Shown: positions 7,992-17,207, counted from the stretch's first letter. The stretch: DNA of 64,000 nt from Candidatus Binataceae bacterium (GCA_035508495.1 DATJMX010000006.1:1-64000), one strand, 5' to 3'. Numbers and translations: made by a program. Notes: generated by a model not told the origin, from the sequence alone.

Positions 7992-8864
7992 CTACTGTCG
8001 CGCAGCTTGTGCGCGCTCGCGGAAGAGAAAGAGCGTGCCGCCGACTTCCAGCCGGTCGCCGCTCTTCAGCGAATATTTACCGTTGACCTGCTGACGATTG
8101 ACGAAGACCTGCCCGCCGCCCGTGGCGGTGATCACAAAGTTGCGCCCCTCGCGGCGAATTATCGCATGATGGCCGAGCACGTTCTGATCGCCGAAGAGGC
8201 CGATATCGCTTTCCTCGGCGCGGCCGATGATCGTGACCGGCTTGGTGAGCGGATACTCGCGTCCTTCGCGGGCGTTGCGGCTCGCGCTGCGCACCACCAT
8301 CAGCCATCCGCGCTTCAAGAGCTCGCCGACGAGTCCGATGAAGAATCCGATCAGCGCGCCGAGCACGATGATCGCGATCGCGCGGCCGAAGGCCTGCGGA
8401 AACGTCGAGGTTAACGCCTGGTAGACAAATCCGCCCAAAGCGCCGCCGACGATTCCGCCGATCGCGCCATTGCGCCGCCGCGCCGCGGATTGCGACGATG
8501 CGCCGACTCCGAGTCCGACGAAGACGCCCAGCACGCTCCATCCGAGGATTCGGCCGTTGAGACCGCCGAGAATGTCGAAGGCGAGTTCGGCGACGATGAG
8601 TCCCAGCGCACCGCCGATCGCGCCGATTGTACCGCCGGTGACGAGGCTTCGAATCGCAAGCCGCCACTGGCCGACGCTTAGAGCTTCGATCGAAGCGAGG
8701 AAGGCCGCAATGAAGGCGCCGATCAGCGCACCGAACAGGATATCGCGCGCATAGACCGAATGGATGCCCAGGATGGGCTCGGCCGCGCCCCACGCCGCAA
8801 ATCCGCCAAGGCCGCCCGCGGCGGCATAGAAGAGCAGTTTCTCACTCGAAACGTTACTAGCCAT
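7992..8864 (-). CDS. Multi-pass membrane protein with C-terminal FHA domain
   Basis: The first 200 of 290 residues are very rich in Gly, Ala and Ile, forming several transmembrane segments with small-residue motifs such as GGLGGFAAWG and GAIGGIVGGALGG. A cytosolic FHA domain follows (about 208-285): TIIGRAEESDIGLFGD, then a GHHA motif in place of the usual SxxH, and a final GDRLEVGGT strand. FHA domains bind phosphothreonine, so this protein probably anchors a phosphorylated partner at the membrane. The neighbouring kinases are the obvious source of the mark. The GHHA deviation could change binding. It lies 120 nt after the receptor kinase gene. Confidence 0.82.
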   Translation of the reverse strand: MASNVSSEKLLFYAAAGGLGGFAAWGAAEPILGIHSVYARDILFGALIGAFIAAFLASIEALSVGQWRLAIRSLVTGGTIGAIGGALGLIVAELAFDILGGLNGRILGWSVLGVFVGLGVGASSQSAARRRNGAIGGIVGGALGGFVYQALTSTFPQAFGRAIAIIVLGALIGFFIGLVGELLKRGWLMVVRSASRNAREGREYPLTKPVTIIGRAEESDIGLFGDQNVLGHHAIIRREGRNFVITATGGGQVFVNRQQVNGKYSLKSGDRLEVGGTLFLFRERAQAARQ

Positions 8865-8984
8865 CTAACCGTCGATAAGAATTGCGCGGCGCGATTTCAG
8901 GTTCAAGCGCAAATCAGCCGCGGCAGAAGAATCAGTTTGTGTTGATCGGTGAAACCCGCGGGCGAGCGTCCGAGACGATGCACA

Positions 8985-11447
8985 TTAGTTAGCCTGCGCG
9001 GTCCAGGTGCCGTGTGTGCCCGACGGCGTCGATTCGAACTTGCCGGCCAGCGTGTCACTCGAGCGCGCGCCTTCGAAGTAATAAGTCTCCGTGCCGTAGG
9101 GCACCTGGAATTGCAAATGGTTGCCGCGCACGTAGCCTTCAATCGGAGTGAGGCCGAATCCGGGCTTATGAATCACCAGCTCGCCGTGAAGGAAGCCGTT
9201 CGGCTGCGGCCTCAGACGTAATTCGAGTTGCGCGTTTCCTCCGCCGGAGAGTCCGCTGATACTCCCGTTTGCGAGCATCGGTCCGAGCATCCCCGGATCG
9301 ACGGTGCCGCCGCTGGCGCCGAACCCGCTGGCACTGCCGCCGCTTGAGGCATAGCCGCCGCTGGGGAATCCGCCGCCGCTGCTGCCGCCACTGTAACCGC
9401 TGCCTCCGCCGTAGCTGCTCCCGCCGCCATAGCCAGGGCTGCCGCCGCCAGATGAATACGTCGCTGCGCCATTGTCGGCGACGTTGAATTTCTTCTCCGC
9501 GAAGTACTGCCCGTTCAAATAAAAGTTGACTGTGTAGGTCCCGGGCAGGAATGCGCCGCCTTTTGAGTTGCCGACGCGTCCGCTGAAGGTGACGGTCTTT
9601 TGATTCGGCGAGACCTGCTGAAAGTCATTGACGGCGCCGAGCGTACTACCGTCGGGCGCAATATACGCGGCATCGAGGCGGTACTGGCTCGACTCAAGCT
9701 TGTAGAGCTCGTTGTCGAACGATACCTGCCATCCGATGAACAGCACCTTCGATATGTCGAAGCTGCTTGACGCATTCGACAGCGGAGTGCCGGTCTTGGT
9801 TGTGTTGCGAAATGAGATCTCACGCAGCGCGAGCGGCTTGGCGCGCCGTTTCTCGATCATCGCGAGCTGCTTGGCTTCCTCGGCGCGCTTTCGCTCTTCG
9901 GCTTTGATCGCATCGTCAGCTTCTTTTTCCGCCGCGTCGACCTTGGCCTTTGCGCTCAGGTCCTGGGTGACAATAAACGCCTGCTCGGCGAGCGGCTGAT
10001 TGTCGGCGTAGAGCGCGACCTTGTAGGCGCCGGGCGGCTTGCCGGTCATCGTCGGCATCAGCGCGACGCCGCTGAACTCCACGGTCTTGTCGCTTGGCCC
10101 GACATAGCTCTGCTGCGAGCTGGTCGTTATCGGGTCGCCGCCACTCGGACTGTAGAACTTGGCCTCGACCTTTTCGTCGCGGCCCTCGAGTCCGGCGAGG
10201 CCGTTTTTGAAATTTGCCGTCCACTTCAGGTAGTGGGCATTGGTCAGATCGATGTCGGAGAAGCTCGACTGTGGAGCGCTGATCGCGGTGCCATCGCGAG
10301 TCGAAAGCGCGAGCGTCATCTGCTGGAATTCGAGCGGATGCTCGCGCGCTTGATTGACGAGCTCCTCGTGCTTCCACGGCAGGTTGTCGATGAGAGGCTT
10401 GAGTCCGAGCTGCGACTGCAATTCAGGATTCGAGTAGATATAGGTCGCGCCGAAGGCGAGGCCGGCGAGAAAAATCGAAAACGTGATGAGCGCGACCGCG
10501 CGCCGCCCGCTCCGGCGCGGCTTCGGCCGCACATACTCCATGTCATCGTGAATTTCGTCGCTGAACGACAGTCCGCCAGTGCCGCCGGTCGCGCTGACGT
10601 GGAGCCCGCCGGTGTGCTCGAGGCCGCGGCCATAGAGCATCATGTCGCGGAATTCCTGGATAGTCGCGGGACGGCGGTTCACGTCATAGGCGAGTGCGGC
10701 GTCGATCGCGCCGGCCAGGTTGTCCGACACGTTCGGCATCAGCTCCTTGATCTTCGGGAAGCTGAAGGGCGGGAATTTTTCAGGATCGCGGTTGGTAAGG
10801 ACGAAGTGCAGCGTCGCGCCGAGCGAGTAGATATCGCTGCGCGGATCGACCGTGCCCTGGTACTGCTCGGGCGGCGCGAAGCCGAGCGTGCCGATCATCG
10901 TGCCTTTGCGCGCCGCCTTGAACAGCCGCGCGATACCGAAGTCCACCAGCACGACACGTCCCTTCGGCGTGAGCATCACGTTCGAAGGCTTCATGTCGCG
11001 GTAGATGATCGGCGGGACGAGGCCGTGCAGATACGCGAGCACGTCGCATAGCTGGCGCGCGACGTCGATCACGAGGCTCTCGGAGAGCGCCTGGCCGGTG
11101 GCGGTGATCTCCTCTTCGAGATTGCGTCCCTCGACATATTCCATGACGAGGTAATGGCGATTCTTGTCGTCGAAGCGGTCGGTGATCGAGGGGATCGCCT
11201 GATGCTTCAGTTGGGCGAGCGTGTCGGCTTCGCGGGCGAAGTATTCGTTGGCCTCGATGCGCTGCGCCTGGTCGATGAAGTGATCGACCATTTCCTTGAT
11301 GGCGCAGGGACGATTAGCGAGCCGCTGATCGCGCGCAAGGTAAACCACGCCCATGCCGCCACCGCCCAGGAGCCGCTCGATGAAGTAGCGGTTCTGGAGC
11401 GTGGTGCCCGGCGTCAGCGGGCCTGCATTTCCTTGCGTATCAGCCAT
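8985..11447 (-). CDS. Transmembrane Ser/Thr protein kinase with duplicated extracytoplasmic domain
   Basis: A PknB-like kinase domain (about 20-280) has all key elements: Gly-rich loop GGGGMG (29-34), Lys52, YRDMKPSN (150-157, with Tyr replacing the usual His as in many bacterial kinases) and DFG (170-172). A basic juxtamembrane stretch precedes one transmembrane helix (about 318-339). Outside the membrane are two copies of a beta-rich domain (about 377-494 and 541-657) separated by a Lys/Glu/Ala helical linker (498-540). A Gly/Ser/Tyr-rich region (665-725) and a C-terminal beta domain follow. The two copies share patterns such as KTVxFSG and PGxYxV. The protein is 820 residues. I prefer the ATG at 11447 to a GTG one codon earlier. 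It starts 6 nt after the pseudokinase-PP2C gene ends. Confidence 0.88.
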   Translation of the reverse strand: MADTQGNAGPLTPGTTLQNRYFIERLLGGGGMGVVYLARDQRLANRPCAIKEMVDHFIDQAQRIEANEYFAREADTLAQLKHQAIPSITDRFDDKNRHYLVMEYVEGRNLEEEITATGQALSESLVIDVARQLCDVLAYLHGLVPPIIYRDMKPSNVMLTPKGRVVLVDFGIARLFKAARKGTMIGTLGFAPPEQYQGTVDPRSDIYSLGATLHFVLTNRDPEKFPPFSFPKIKELMPNVSDNLAGAIDAALAYDVNRRPATIQEFRDMMLYGRGLEHTGGLHVSATGGTGGLSFSDEIHDDMEYVRPKPRRSGRRAVALITFSIFLAGLAFGATYIYSNPELQSQLGLKPLIDNLPWKHEELVNQAREHPLEFQQMTLALSTRDGTAISAPQSSFSDIDLTNAHYLKWTANFKNGLAGLEGRDEKVEAKFYSPSGGDPITTSSQQSYVGPSDKTVEFSGVALMPTMTGKPPGAYKVALYADNQPLAEQAFIVTQDLSAKAKVDAAEKEADDAIKAEERKRAEEAKQLAMIEKRRAKPLALREISFRNTTKTGTPLSNASSSFDISKVLFIGWQVSFDNELYKLESSQYRLDAAYIAPDGSTLGAVNDFQQVSPNQKTVTFSGRVGNSKGGAFLPGTYTVNFYLNGQYFAEKKFNVADNGAATYSSGGGSPGYGGGSSYGGGSGYSGGSSGGGFPSGGYASSGGSASGFGASGGTVDPGMLGPMLANGSISGLSGGGNAQLELRLRPQPNGFLHGELVIHKPGFGLTPIEGYVRGNHLQFQVPYGTETYYFEGARSSDTLAGKFESTPSGTHGTWTAQAN

Positions 11448-11453
11448 CACGCA

Positions 11454-13430
11454 TCAGCTCGCGAATACAACAACTACCGAGACGTTGTCGGTTCCTCCGC
11501 CAGCGTTCGCGGCCACGACCAGTTCGCGCGCGGCGTCGTACGGATCGCCGTGTCGCGTGAGAATCATTGCAATTTCATTATCGTCAACGTGCGCCGTGAG
11601 CCCGTCGCTGCACAGCAGCAGGCGGTCGCCGCGCTTGAGCTTGAGCGCGATCGCCTCTGCTCCTGCGGGCCCAGTCTGGCGCGCGCCGAGCGAGCGTGTG
11701 ATCACGTTCTTGTGCTCGTGAGTGCGCGCCTCTTCGGCCGTAATCTGTCCGATATCCACCAGGCGCTGAACGAGCGAATGGTCCTTGGTGACCTGGCGCA
11801 GCTGGCCGCTGTCCAGGAAGTACGCGCGGCTGTCTCCAACCCATGCGACGGCCGCATCGGGCGGCAATACGAGAGCGCCAACCGCGGTTGAGCCCATTCC
11901 GCGCGACTCCTGATGCGCTGCCACGTAGTCCAGAATCTTCTGATTCGCCGCCTCGAGGGCGGCGGCAAGAAGCACTTCCGGCTTCCTGGAGTCCGACCCT
12001 TCGAGTGCCGTTTCAACATAATCCCGGATCGTCGCTACGGCAATTGCCGATGCGACTTCGCCGGCTTCTGCCCCGCCCATCCCGTCGGCGACGACAAAGA
12101 GATGGTTCTGCGCAGGATCGACCAACGATTCGCGGACGTACTCGACGGCCATCACGGAGTCTTCGTTATGCTCGCGGACGATGCCCACGTCGGTCATCGC
12201 GGCAGCGCGTAGCCTGACGTTGCCGGTCATGCTGGTCAGGGCCCCTTTGAAATCGTCGATTGTCGGCCAGCGATCCTTGGAATCGAATGCAATCGCGCGG
12301 CGAATGGCCTGCTCGAGTTTCGGCGTCAGCACATGCGGCGGGTAAAAGCGCACCTCGCTGGCTTCCTCACGCCAGCTTTCGCTCGGGATCCGCTCCGCCG
12401 TGAGCCACGAATAGAGCAGAGCGCCGGCCGAGAACACATCGGCGCGCTTGTCGGTCCGCTTGCTGCGATAAATCTCGGGCGCCGTGTAGCCGTCATTGAA
12501 AATCGGTTCGGACTGAAGCTCGTTGTCGTTGCTGACGTAATCGAGGCCGGTGATTTTGATTCGGCCCTGGGACGAAAGCAGGACAGACTCGGGGCAGATG
12601 TCGTTGAGCCGGAGTCCACGGCGATGCACGAACGAAATCGCCTGGCAGACCTGGATCGCGGCCGCGATAGCATCGGCCTCGCTCATCGGCTTGGCTCCGC
12701 GATGAACGGGGCGCATCTGCTCATCGGCATAGACGAGGTACACGCGATCGTCGTCGGCAAAGCCTGCGAGCGCGCGCTGAAATGCGGGATGCGTGAGCGT
12801 CATCGAGAGCGCGAGCACGCGGCCGAAGACTTCGCCCAAATCCTCGGGTGCGGGCGGCTCGTTGGGCGCCACTTCTTCTGCGGGGGCTTCCAGGGGCTCG
12901 GTGTCAGCCTCGGCGAGCTCGACGACGCCCTCGCCAGATTCGGTCGTGGCTTGCGATTCGGGGGCGGCGTGCAGTTCCGCGCGAGGCGCATCGGCCTCGG
13001 GGGCTGTGCCATTGGTCGAAGATGCGCCGTTGGTTTCGCTGGGCGGCGGTGCGATCGGCTTCAGCTCGGCGGTCTTCGCCTGCGGACCATTGGGATCGAC
13101 GACGGGCGCGGGCGGCTCCGGTTGTGGCGGATCGATCGCTTCCGCCTCGGCCTCGGCGTCTTCGAGGCCGGGTCCGAAGCGCTCGCGCAGCATCAGCGTC
13201 TCGGTCTGGCCGTCGCGATCGCGCTTCACGCGGTAGCGATTTTCGATCGAGGTCTGTCCCACAACCTCGACGATCTCATAGACACCCTTGAGCTTCGCGC
13301 CCGGCTTGAGCGCTAGGGGACGCGTCGCAGGCGGCGGCGCGGCAGCCGCGGCGCTCAGCCCCTGGCCGCATCGATCGCAAAATTTCGCGCCGTCGGGAGC
13401 TGCCTGGCCGCATTCAGGGCAGGTGATCAT
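11454..13430 (-). CDS. Zinc ribbon, pseudokinase and PP2C phosphatase fusion
   Basis: Three modules occupy 658 residues. A zinc ribbon (CPECGQ at 4-9, CDRCGQ at 18-23) opens the protein. A kinase-like fold follows (about 48-400), interrupted in the N-lobe by a 110-residue acidic Pro/Ala/Glu insert. Its catalytic residues are degraded: there is no Gly-rich loop, the VAIK lysine position reads LMLR, HRDLKPEN reads LNDICPES (276-282), and DFG reads GLD (295-297). It is therefore a pseudokinase. The last 250 residues are a complete PP2C (PPM) phosphatase with REHNEDS (419-425), VADGMGG (447-453), GDSRAY, LLCSDGLT and GGTDN metal-binding motifs. PP2C enzymes remove phosphate from Ser/Thr, so this is probably the eraser for the two adjacent kinases, perhaps controlled by its pseudokinase domain. 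Confidence 0.87.
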   Translation of the reverse strand: MITCPECGQAAPDGAKFCDRCGQGLSAAAAAPPPATRPLALKPGAKLKGVYEIVEVVGQTSIENRYRVKRDRDGQTETLMLRERFGPGLEDAEAEAEAIDPPQPEPPAPVVDPNGPQAKTAELKPIAPPPSETNGASSTNGTAPEADAPRAELHAAPESQATTESGEGVVELAEADTEPLEAPAEEVAPNEPPAPEDLGEVFGRVLALSMTLTHPAFQRALAGFADDDRVYLVYADEQMRPVHRGAKPMSEADAIAAAIQVCQAISFVHRRGLRLNDICPESVLLSSQGRIKITGLDYVSNDNELQSEPIFNDGYTAPEIYRSKRTDKRADVFSAGALLYSWLTAERIPSESWREEASEVRFYPPHVLTPKLEQAIRRAIAFDSKDRWPTIDDFKGALTSMTGNVRLRAAAMTDVGIVREHNEDSVMAVEYVRESLVDPAQNHLFVVADGMGGAEAGEVASAIAVATIRDYVETALEGSDSRKPEVLLAAALEAANQKILDYVAAHQESRGMGSTAVGALVLPPDAAVAWVGDSRAYFLDSGQLRQVTKDHSLVQRLVDIGQITAEEARTHEHKNVITRSLGARQTGPAGAEAIALKLKRGDRLLLCSDGLTAHVDDNEIAMILTRHGDPYDAARELVVAANAGGGTDNVSVVVVFAS

Positions 13431-13436
13431 GCACCG

Positions 13437-15137
13437 CTAGCCTCGTCGAAATTGAAGTATAGCACCGCCTACCACCACCTGATCGCGATCTTTCAACTTG
13501 TAGAGTTGATCGCGCCCGAGCCGGCCACGGCCCGCGATGAAAGTTCCGTTGGTGCTGCCGAGATCGCGAATGAAGAAGTCCGCGCCGCGCCGGATAATTT
13601 CGGCATGGCGGCGCGAGACGCGATCGGCCTGACCTTTGAGCGCGCCAAGATCGATATCGAGCGCCTCGGTGCCGTCGATCGAGCGTCCGATCACGGCGCG
13701 CATCCCGATAATTCCGAATTCCGTCGTATCTCCACGAGCAATCAACTTCGCGGTGTCGACCCCGCCACTACTAGAAGACGCACTGGCAGCCGAGATCGAT
13801 GCGGACGCGCCGGGCAGGCTCGGCTGAAAAGGTTTCGATTGCGGTACCGTGGTGGCCGGGGATCGGTCCGCCGTAGCTGCGTATTGCGAGCGCAGCGCCG
13901 AGCCGCTCACCGGCGAGAGGTCCGCAGTCTTGGCGGTCGATGATACGCGCGACGAATCGAGCTGCTGGCTTATCGCCGAGATGCCGCTTTTTATTCCGCG
14001 CGAGATAAGGTCCTTGGCTCGGCTCTTGAGCTTGATTGCGCGCTCAAGTTCCTGCGCAACTTTGCCCGATTCATGCTTGAGCGATGGGCCGCTCGGGACC
14101 GAGAGTGGCGGCGCGCTCTCCGACAGCACCACAGTGGGCATCGAGGAGGCCGCTGATTTGCGCGGAACCGCGGAGGACGGCGGCGTGTAGGTAGAACGCG
14201 GCGGCGTGTAGGTCGAAGGTGCGATCGTGCGCGGCGTGGGCGCGGGAGTGCTCGGCGCGCTGTTCGACAGGATCACAGTCGCCATCGAAGACATCGGCGC
14301 GCCGGGCCTGCCTGTCGCCGGACGATCGGAAGGCTCGGGCAGCATCCGCAGCATTTCCTTCGCCGACGATGGGCGCTTGGTCGCATCGTCATTCAGCGCG
14401 CGCGTGATGACCTCCGCAGTCTTGATCGACACCTCGGGCGCGAGGTCGCGGAGTTGCGGGAAACTGAACGGCGGCTCGAGCTGCGGATCGCGGCCGGAGA
14501 GCAGATGATGCATCGTGGCCGCGAGCGAATAGAGATCGGAGCGCGCCTCAACCTTGCCCATGTACTGCTCGGGCGGCGCATAGCCGACCGAACCGATCTG
14601 AGTGCCGCGGCCGCCGGGCGGCAGGAAGCGCGCGATACCGAAATCGATCAGCATCGCGCGGCCGTCCTTGTCGATCATGATGTTGCCGGGCTTGAGGTCG
14701 CGATAAATGATCGGCGGATTTTGCCCGTGCAGGAAGTCCAGCACATCGAGCATCTGCCGCGCCCAGCGCAGCACCTGATCTTCCTGCAGGCGGGCTTTGG
14801 GACCCATCTTGTCGAGCATGTGCTGGATGTCGCCGCCGGCGACAAATTCCATCACCAGGTAATTGCGGCTGTTCTCAGCGAAGTGATCGATGAGCGTCGG
14901 GATACCGGGGTGAGCAAGACGCGCGAGAACGTTCGCTTCGCGCGTGAAGTCCTCGATAGCTTTCTTCTCGGCGATTCCGTCGCCGACGATCATTTCCTTG
15001 ACTGCGACGGGGCGGTTGGCGAGGCGCGTATCGTTGGATAGATAAACGCGTCCCATGCCGCCCACGCCCAGCACCTTCTTGACGCGATAGCGGCCGTCAA
15101 GAAGATGGCCCTCGGTGAGCTCCTGTCCCGGATTCAT
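13437..15137 (-). CDS. Ser/Thr protein kinase with C-terminal FHA domain
   Basis: The kinase domain (about 15-275) is intact: GVGGMG loop (24-29), Lys47 in VAVKEM, YRDLKPGN and DFG motifs, and an APPEQY activation-segment end. A long Ser/Thr/Pro-rich linker (about 280-470) repeats motifs of the form TVxLSxSAP (TVILSNSAP, TVVLSESAP), which look like possible phosphosites. The last 90 residues form an FHA domain with GRSIDG, SRRHAE and GSTNGTFI. There is no transmembrane helix, so the kinase is cytosolic, unlike its neighbour. The combination suggests it recruits phosphothreonine partners or binds its own linker. It starts 70 nt after the zinc-ribbon FHA gene and is followed 6 nt later by the PP2C fusion. 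Confidence 0.9.
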   Translation of the reverse strand: MNPGQELTEGHLLDGRYRVKKVLGVGGMGRVYLSNDTRLANRPVAVKEMIVGDGIAEKKAIEDFTREANVLARLAHPGIPTLIDHFAENSRNYLVMEFVAGGDIQHMLDKMGPKARLQEDQVLRWARQMLDVLDFLHGQNPPIIYRDLKPGNIMIDKDGRAMLIDFGIARFLPPGGRGTQIGSVGYAPPEQYMGKVEARSDLYSLAATMHHLLSGRDPQLEPPFSFPQLRDLAPEVSIKTAEVITRALNDDATKRPSSAKEMLRMLPEPSDRPATGRPGAPMSSMATVILSNSAPSTPAPTPRTIAPSTYTPPRSTYTPPSSAVPRKSAASSMPTVVLSESAPPLSVPSGPSLKHESGKVAQELERAIKLKSRAKDLISRGIKSGISAISQQLDSSRVSSTAKTADLSPVSGSALRSQYAATADRSPATTVPQSKPFQPSLPGASASISAASASSSSGGVDTAKLIARGDTTEFGIIGMRAVIGRSIDGTEALDIDLGALKGQADRVSRRHAEIIRRGADFFIRDLGSTNGTFIAGRGRLGRDQLYKLKDRDQVVVGGAILQFRRG

Positions 15138-15207
15138 CGTGAATGTATCGATACGGCGAGCTCACTGCGCGCGGCCTTTCAATTCCGCGCGCAGGCAGCC
15201 TCACATC

Positions 15208-15837
15208 TTAGGAAATCGGTTCTACCGTCAACTTCAAAAAGGTTTTGCCAATGATGATCTCGTCGCCGGTCTTCAATTCTACCGGAGCGCCCGGCGCCAT
15301 GCGCGGCTGACGATTCACATAGGTGCCGTTGAGGCTGCCGATATCCTCGATCGTGATCTTGCCGTCGGAGATTCTAATCAGCGCATGTTTGCGCGAGATT
15401 TTGGCTTCCGGATCGTCGGCATCGAGATCGACTTCGGGAAACGAGCCGGTATCGGGATCCCATCTGCCAACCAGGTTGTTGCCATCTTCGAGCGGGAACT
15501 CCTGGCCTTTGCGGCCGCCGCGAACTACGGCGAGCTTGGCCTTAAATGTCGCCATAGCGGAAGGTGTCGTGGCAGGCTCGGCCGCGGGAGTTGCGACCTC
15601 GGGCTTAATCTCACCGGTAGGCGCGTCCGACTTGGGAACTTCAACCGCGGCGGCTTCCGGAGCGGCTTGCGCCGTTTCAACCGCGGGAGTTTCCGGCGCT
15701 GCAGGCTCGGCAGCAGGCGGCGTCGAGGCCGGTGCTTCGCTCGAGCTCGCGGGAGCGCCGGCCAGCTTGGCGCCGCATCCGTCGCAATAGTCGAGTCCGT
15801 CCATGTTCTCGTAGCCGCATTCGCCGCATTTGATCAT
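15208..15837 (-). CDS. Zinc-ribbon FHA domain protein
   Basis: This 209-residue protein starts with a zinc ribbon (CGECGYENMDGLDYCDGCG in two CxxC pairs within residues 4-22). An Ala/Pro/Glu linker of about 80 residues follows, and then a canonical FHA domain (about 112-205) with GRWDPDTG, SRKHALIR and SLNGTYVNRQ. The FHA key residues (Arg, Ser, His, Asn) are all present, so it should bind phosphothreonine. It has no catalytic domain. The same zinc ribbon plus linker heads the PP2C fusion, which suggests a shared docking role. It lies between the vWA and kinase-FHA genes with gaps of about 70 nt on each side. Confidence 0.88.
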   Translation of the reverse strand: MIKCGECGYENMDGLDYCDGCGAKLAGAPASSSEAPASTPPAAEPAAPETPAVETAQAAPEAAAVEVPKSDAPTGEIKPEVATPAAEPATTPSAMATFKAKLAVVRGGRKGQEFPLEDGNNLVGRWDPDTGSFPEVDLDADDPEAKISRKHALIRISDGKITIEDIGSLNGTYVNRQPRMAPGAPVELKTGDEIIIGKTFLKLTVEPIS

Positions 15838-15905
15838 GATCTTAAAGTCCTCGCCGGTTGTAAGTAGCGCATCGCGCGCCTAACTCAGGATACCTGGTCG
15901 ATATT

Positions 15906-17207
15906 TTAGTTGCCGTTCTTAGTCTGAAATTCCTTGAGAGCATCGGGGTCGAGCATCTGCGTCTTGCGGACCACGGCCTGCGCCTGGAGCAGCGTGGTCT
16001 TGGCCGCCTTGGTCTGCAGCGTCTGCGTCTTCTTGATCTGATCCATCAGACCCGCGAGCGCTTGCGTCGCCTTGACGTTGCCCATCCGCTGCGTGCCCTG
16101 CAGGGCGTTGCCGAGCAGGCGCGTCGCGCGATCGACGTTGCCCAACTTGAGTTCTTCTTCGGCCTTGGTCTGAAGCTTCGCGATCGATACTTGATCGACG
16201 AGATTCATGACGCGGCCGTTACGCTTGCTGGTGAGCGTGCGATCGAGCGTGTACTCGACGGCCAGATCGATATTGGCGGTGCCCGCATTCGCACCCGGAA
16301 CGTCGTAGCTAAACGTACTCTGCAGCACGCGCACGGGGCCCGGTTTGCGCGGCGGCAGCACGAGCGTCAGCAGCACCGAACCCGGGACGCCGGCCTGCAG
16401 ATCGCCGATCTCGTAGCTGATGTTGCGATCGTCGGCGACCATCGGTGTGCCGAGGCCGTAGATTTCGGGCGACGCGCGAAATGCCTCGCGCACCTGCACG
16501 CCCTGCGACAGCGTCACGTCGATACGGCCATTGCGGACCGATACGGAGCGCAGGCCCTGCAGCTCGTCCTCGAAGATGCCGGGAATCTCGGCCGGGTCGC
16601 CGATGAAATGATACTTGCCGTTGGAATCCTGCGAGATGCGCTGGAGCAGCTTCTCGTTGAACTCGACGCCGACGCCCATCGTCGAGAAAGAAATCTGTTC
16701 GTGATTCTGCGCGGCGAGCTCGACGCATTCGGTCTCGGCGTAAGTTTGACCGTCAGTTAACACGAGCACGCGATTGAGCTTGTTGGGGCTGAGGCCCTTT
16801 TTGACCTGGTCGATCGCGGCGCGCATCCCGAGCGCCATCTGCGTGCCGCCGCCGATTTCGAGCAAATCGATGTCGTCGATGGCGCGCTTGACGAAATTCT
16901 TGTCGCGCGCCTGCTCGGGCGTGGCGATCACCTGCGCCTTGTCGGCGAAGGCGACGATTGACACCGAGTCTTCAGGATTAAGATTGTCGGCGAGGAATTT
17001 AACCGCATCGACTACGAATTCGAGCCGACGCTCATCGTACATCGAGCCAGAGCGATCGATCACGACGCCCAGGTTCAGCGGAACGCGCCCGCCCCCGCCT
17101 TTTCCGCGAGCAGTAGCCTCGAGGAGCACGTAAAGAACGAAGTTTTCAGCGCTCGACAGCACATGTTCGCTGCTTGCGAGCGCCTCGAAGCTAACTGGCT
17201 CTGCCAT
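15906..17207 (-). CDS. vWA domain protein with C-terminal KTxxL repeats
   Basis: A von Willebrand factor A domain fills the first half of the 433 residues. Its metal-ion-dependent adhesion site is complete: DRSGSM (about 51-56), the Thr in GGGTQM and the Asp in LTDGQT. A beta-sandwich region and a helical C-terminus follow. The tail has three similar motifs, KTQTL, KTTLL and KTQML, within about 35 residues. These are possible threonine phosphosites for the adjacent kinases and docking points for the FHA proteins. There is no signal peptide, so it is cytosolic. It is the first gene of the cluster, with a GGGAGA site before the ATG. The vWA, kinase and PP2C grouping recalls the TerY-P triad described by Aravind's group, but this family is not TerY itself. 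Confidence 0.87.
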   Translation of the reverse strand: MAEPVSFEALASSEHVLSSAENFVLYVLLEATARGKGGGGRVPLNLGVVIDRSGSMYDERRLEFVVDAVKFLADNLNPEDSVSIVAFADKAQVIATPEQARDKNFVKRAIDDIDLLEIGGGTQMALGMRAAIDQVKKGLSPNKLNRVLVLTDGQTYAETECVELAAQNHEQISFSTMGVGVEFNEKLLQRISQDSNGKYHFIGDPAEIPGIFEDELQGLRSVSVRNGRIDVTLSQGVQVREAFRASPEIYGLGTPMVADDRNISYEIGDLQAGVPGSVLLTLVLPPRKPGPVRVLQSTFSYDVPGANAGTANIDLAVEYTLDRTLTSKRNGRVMNLVDQVSIAKLQTKAEEELKLGNVDRATRLLGNALQGTQRMGNVKATQALAGLMDQIKKTQTLQTKAAKTTLLQAQAVVRKTQMLDPDALKEFQTKNGN

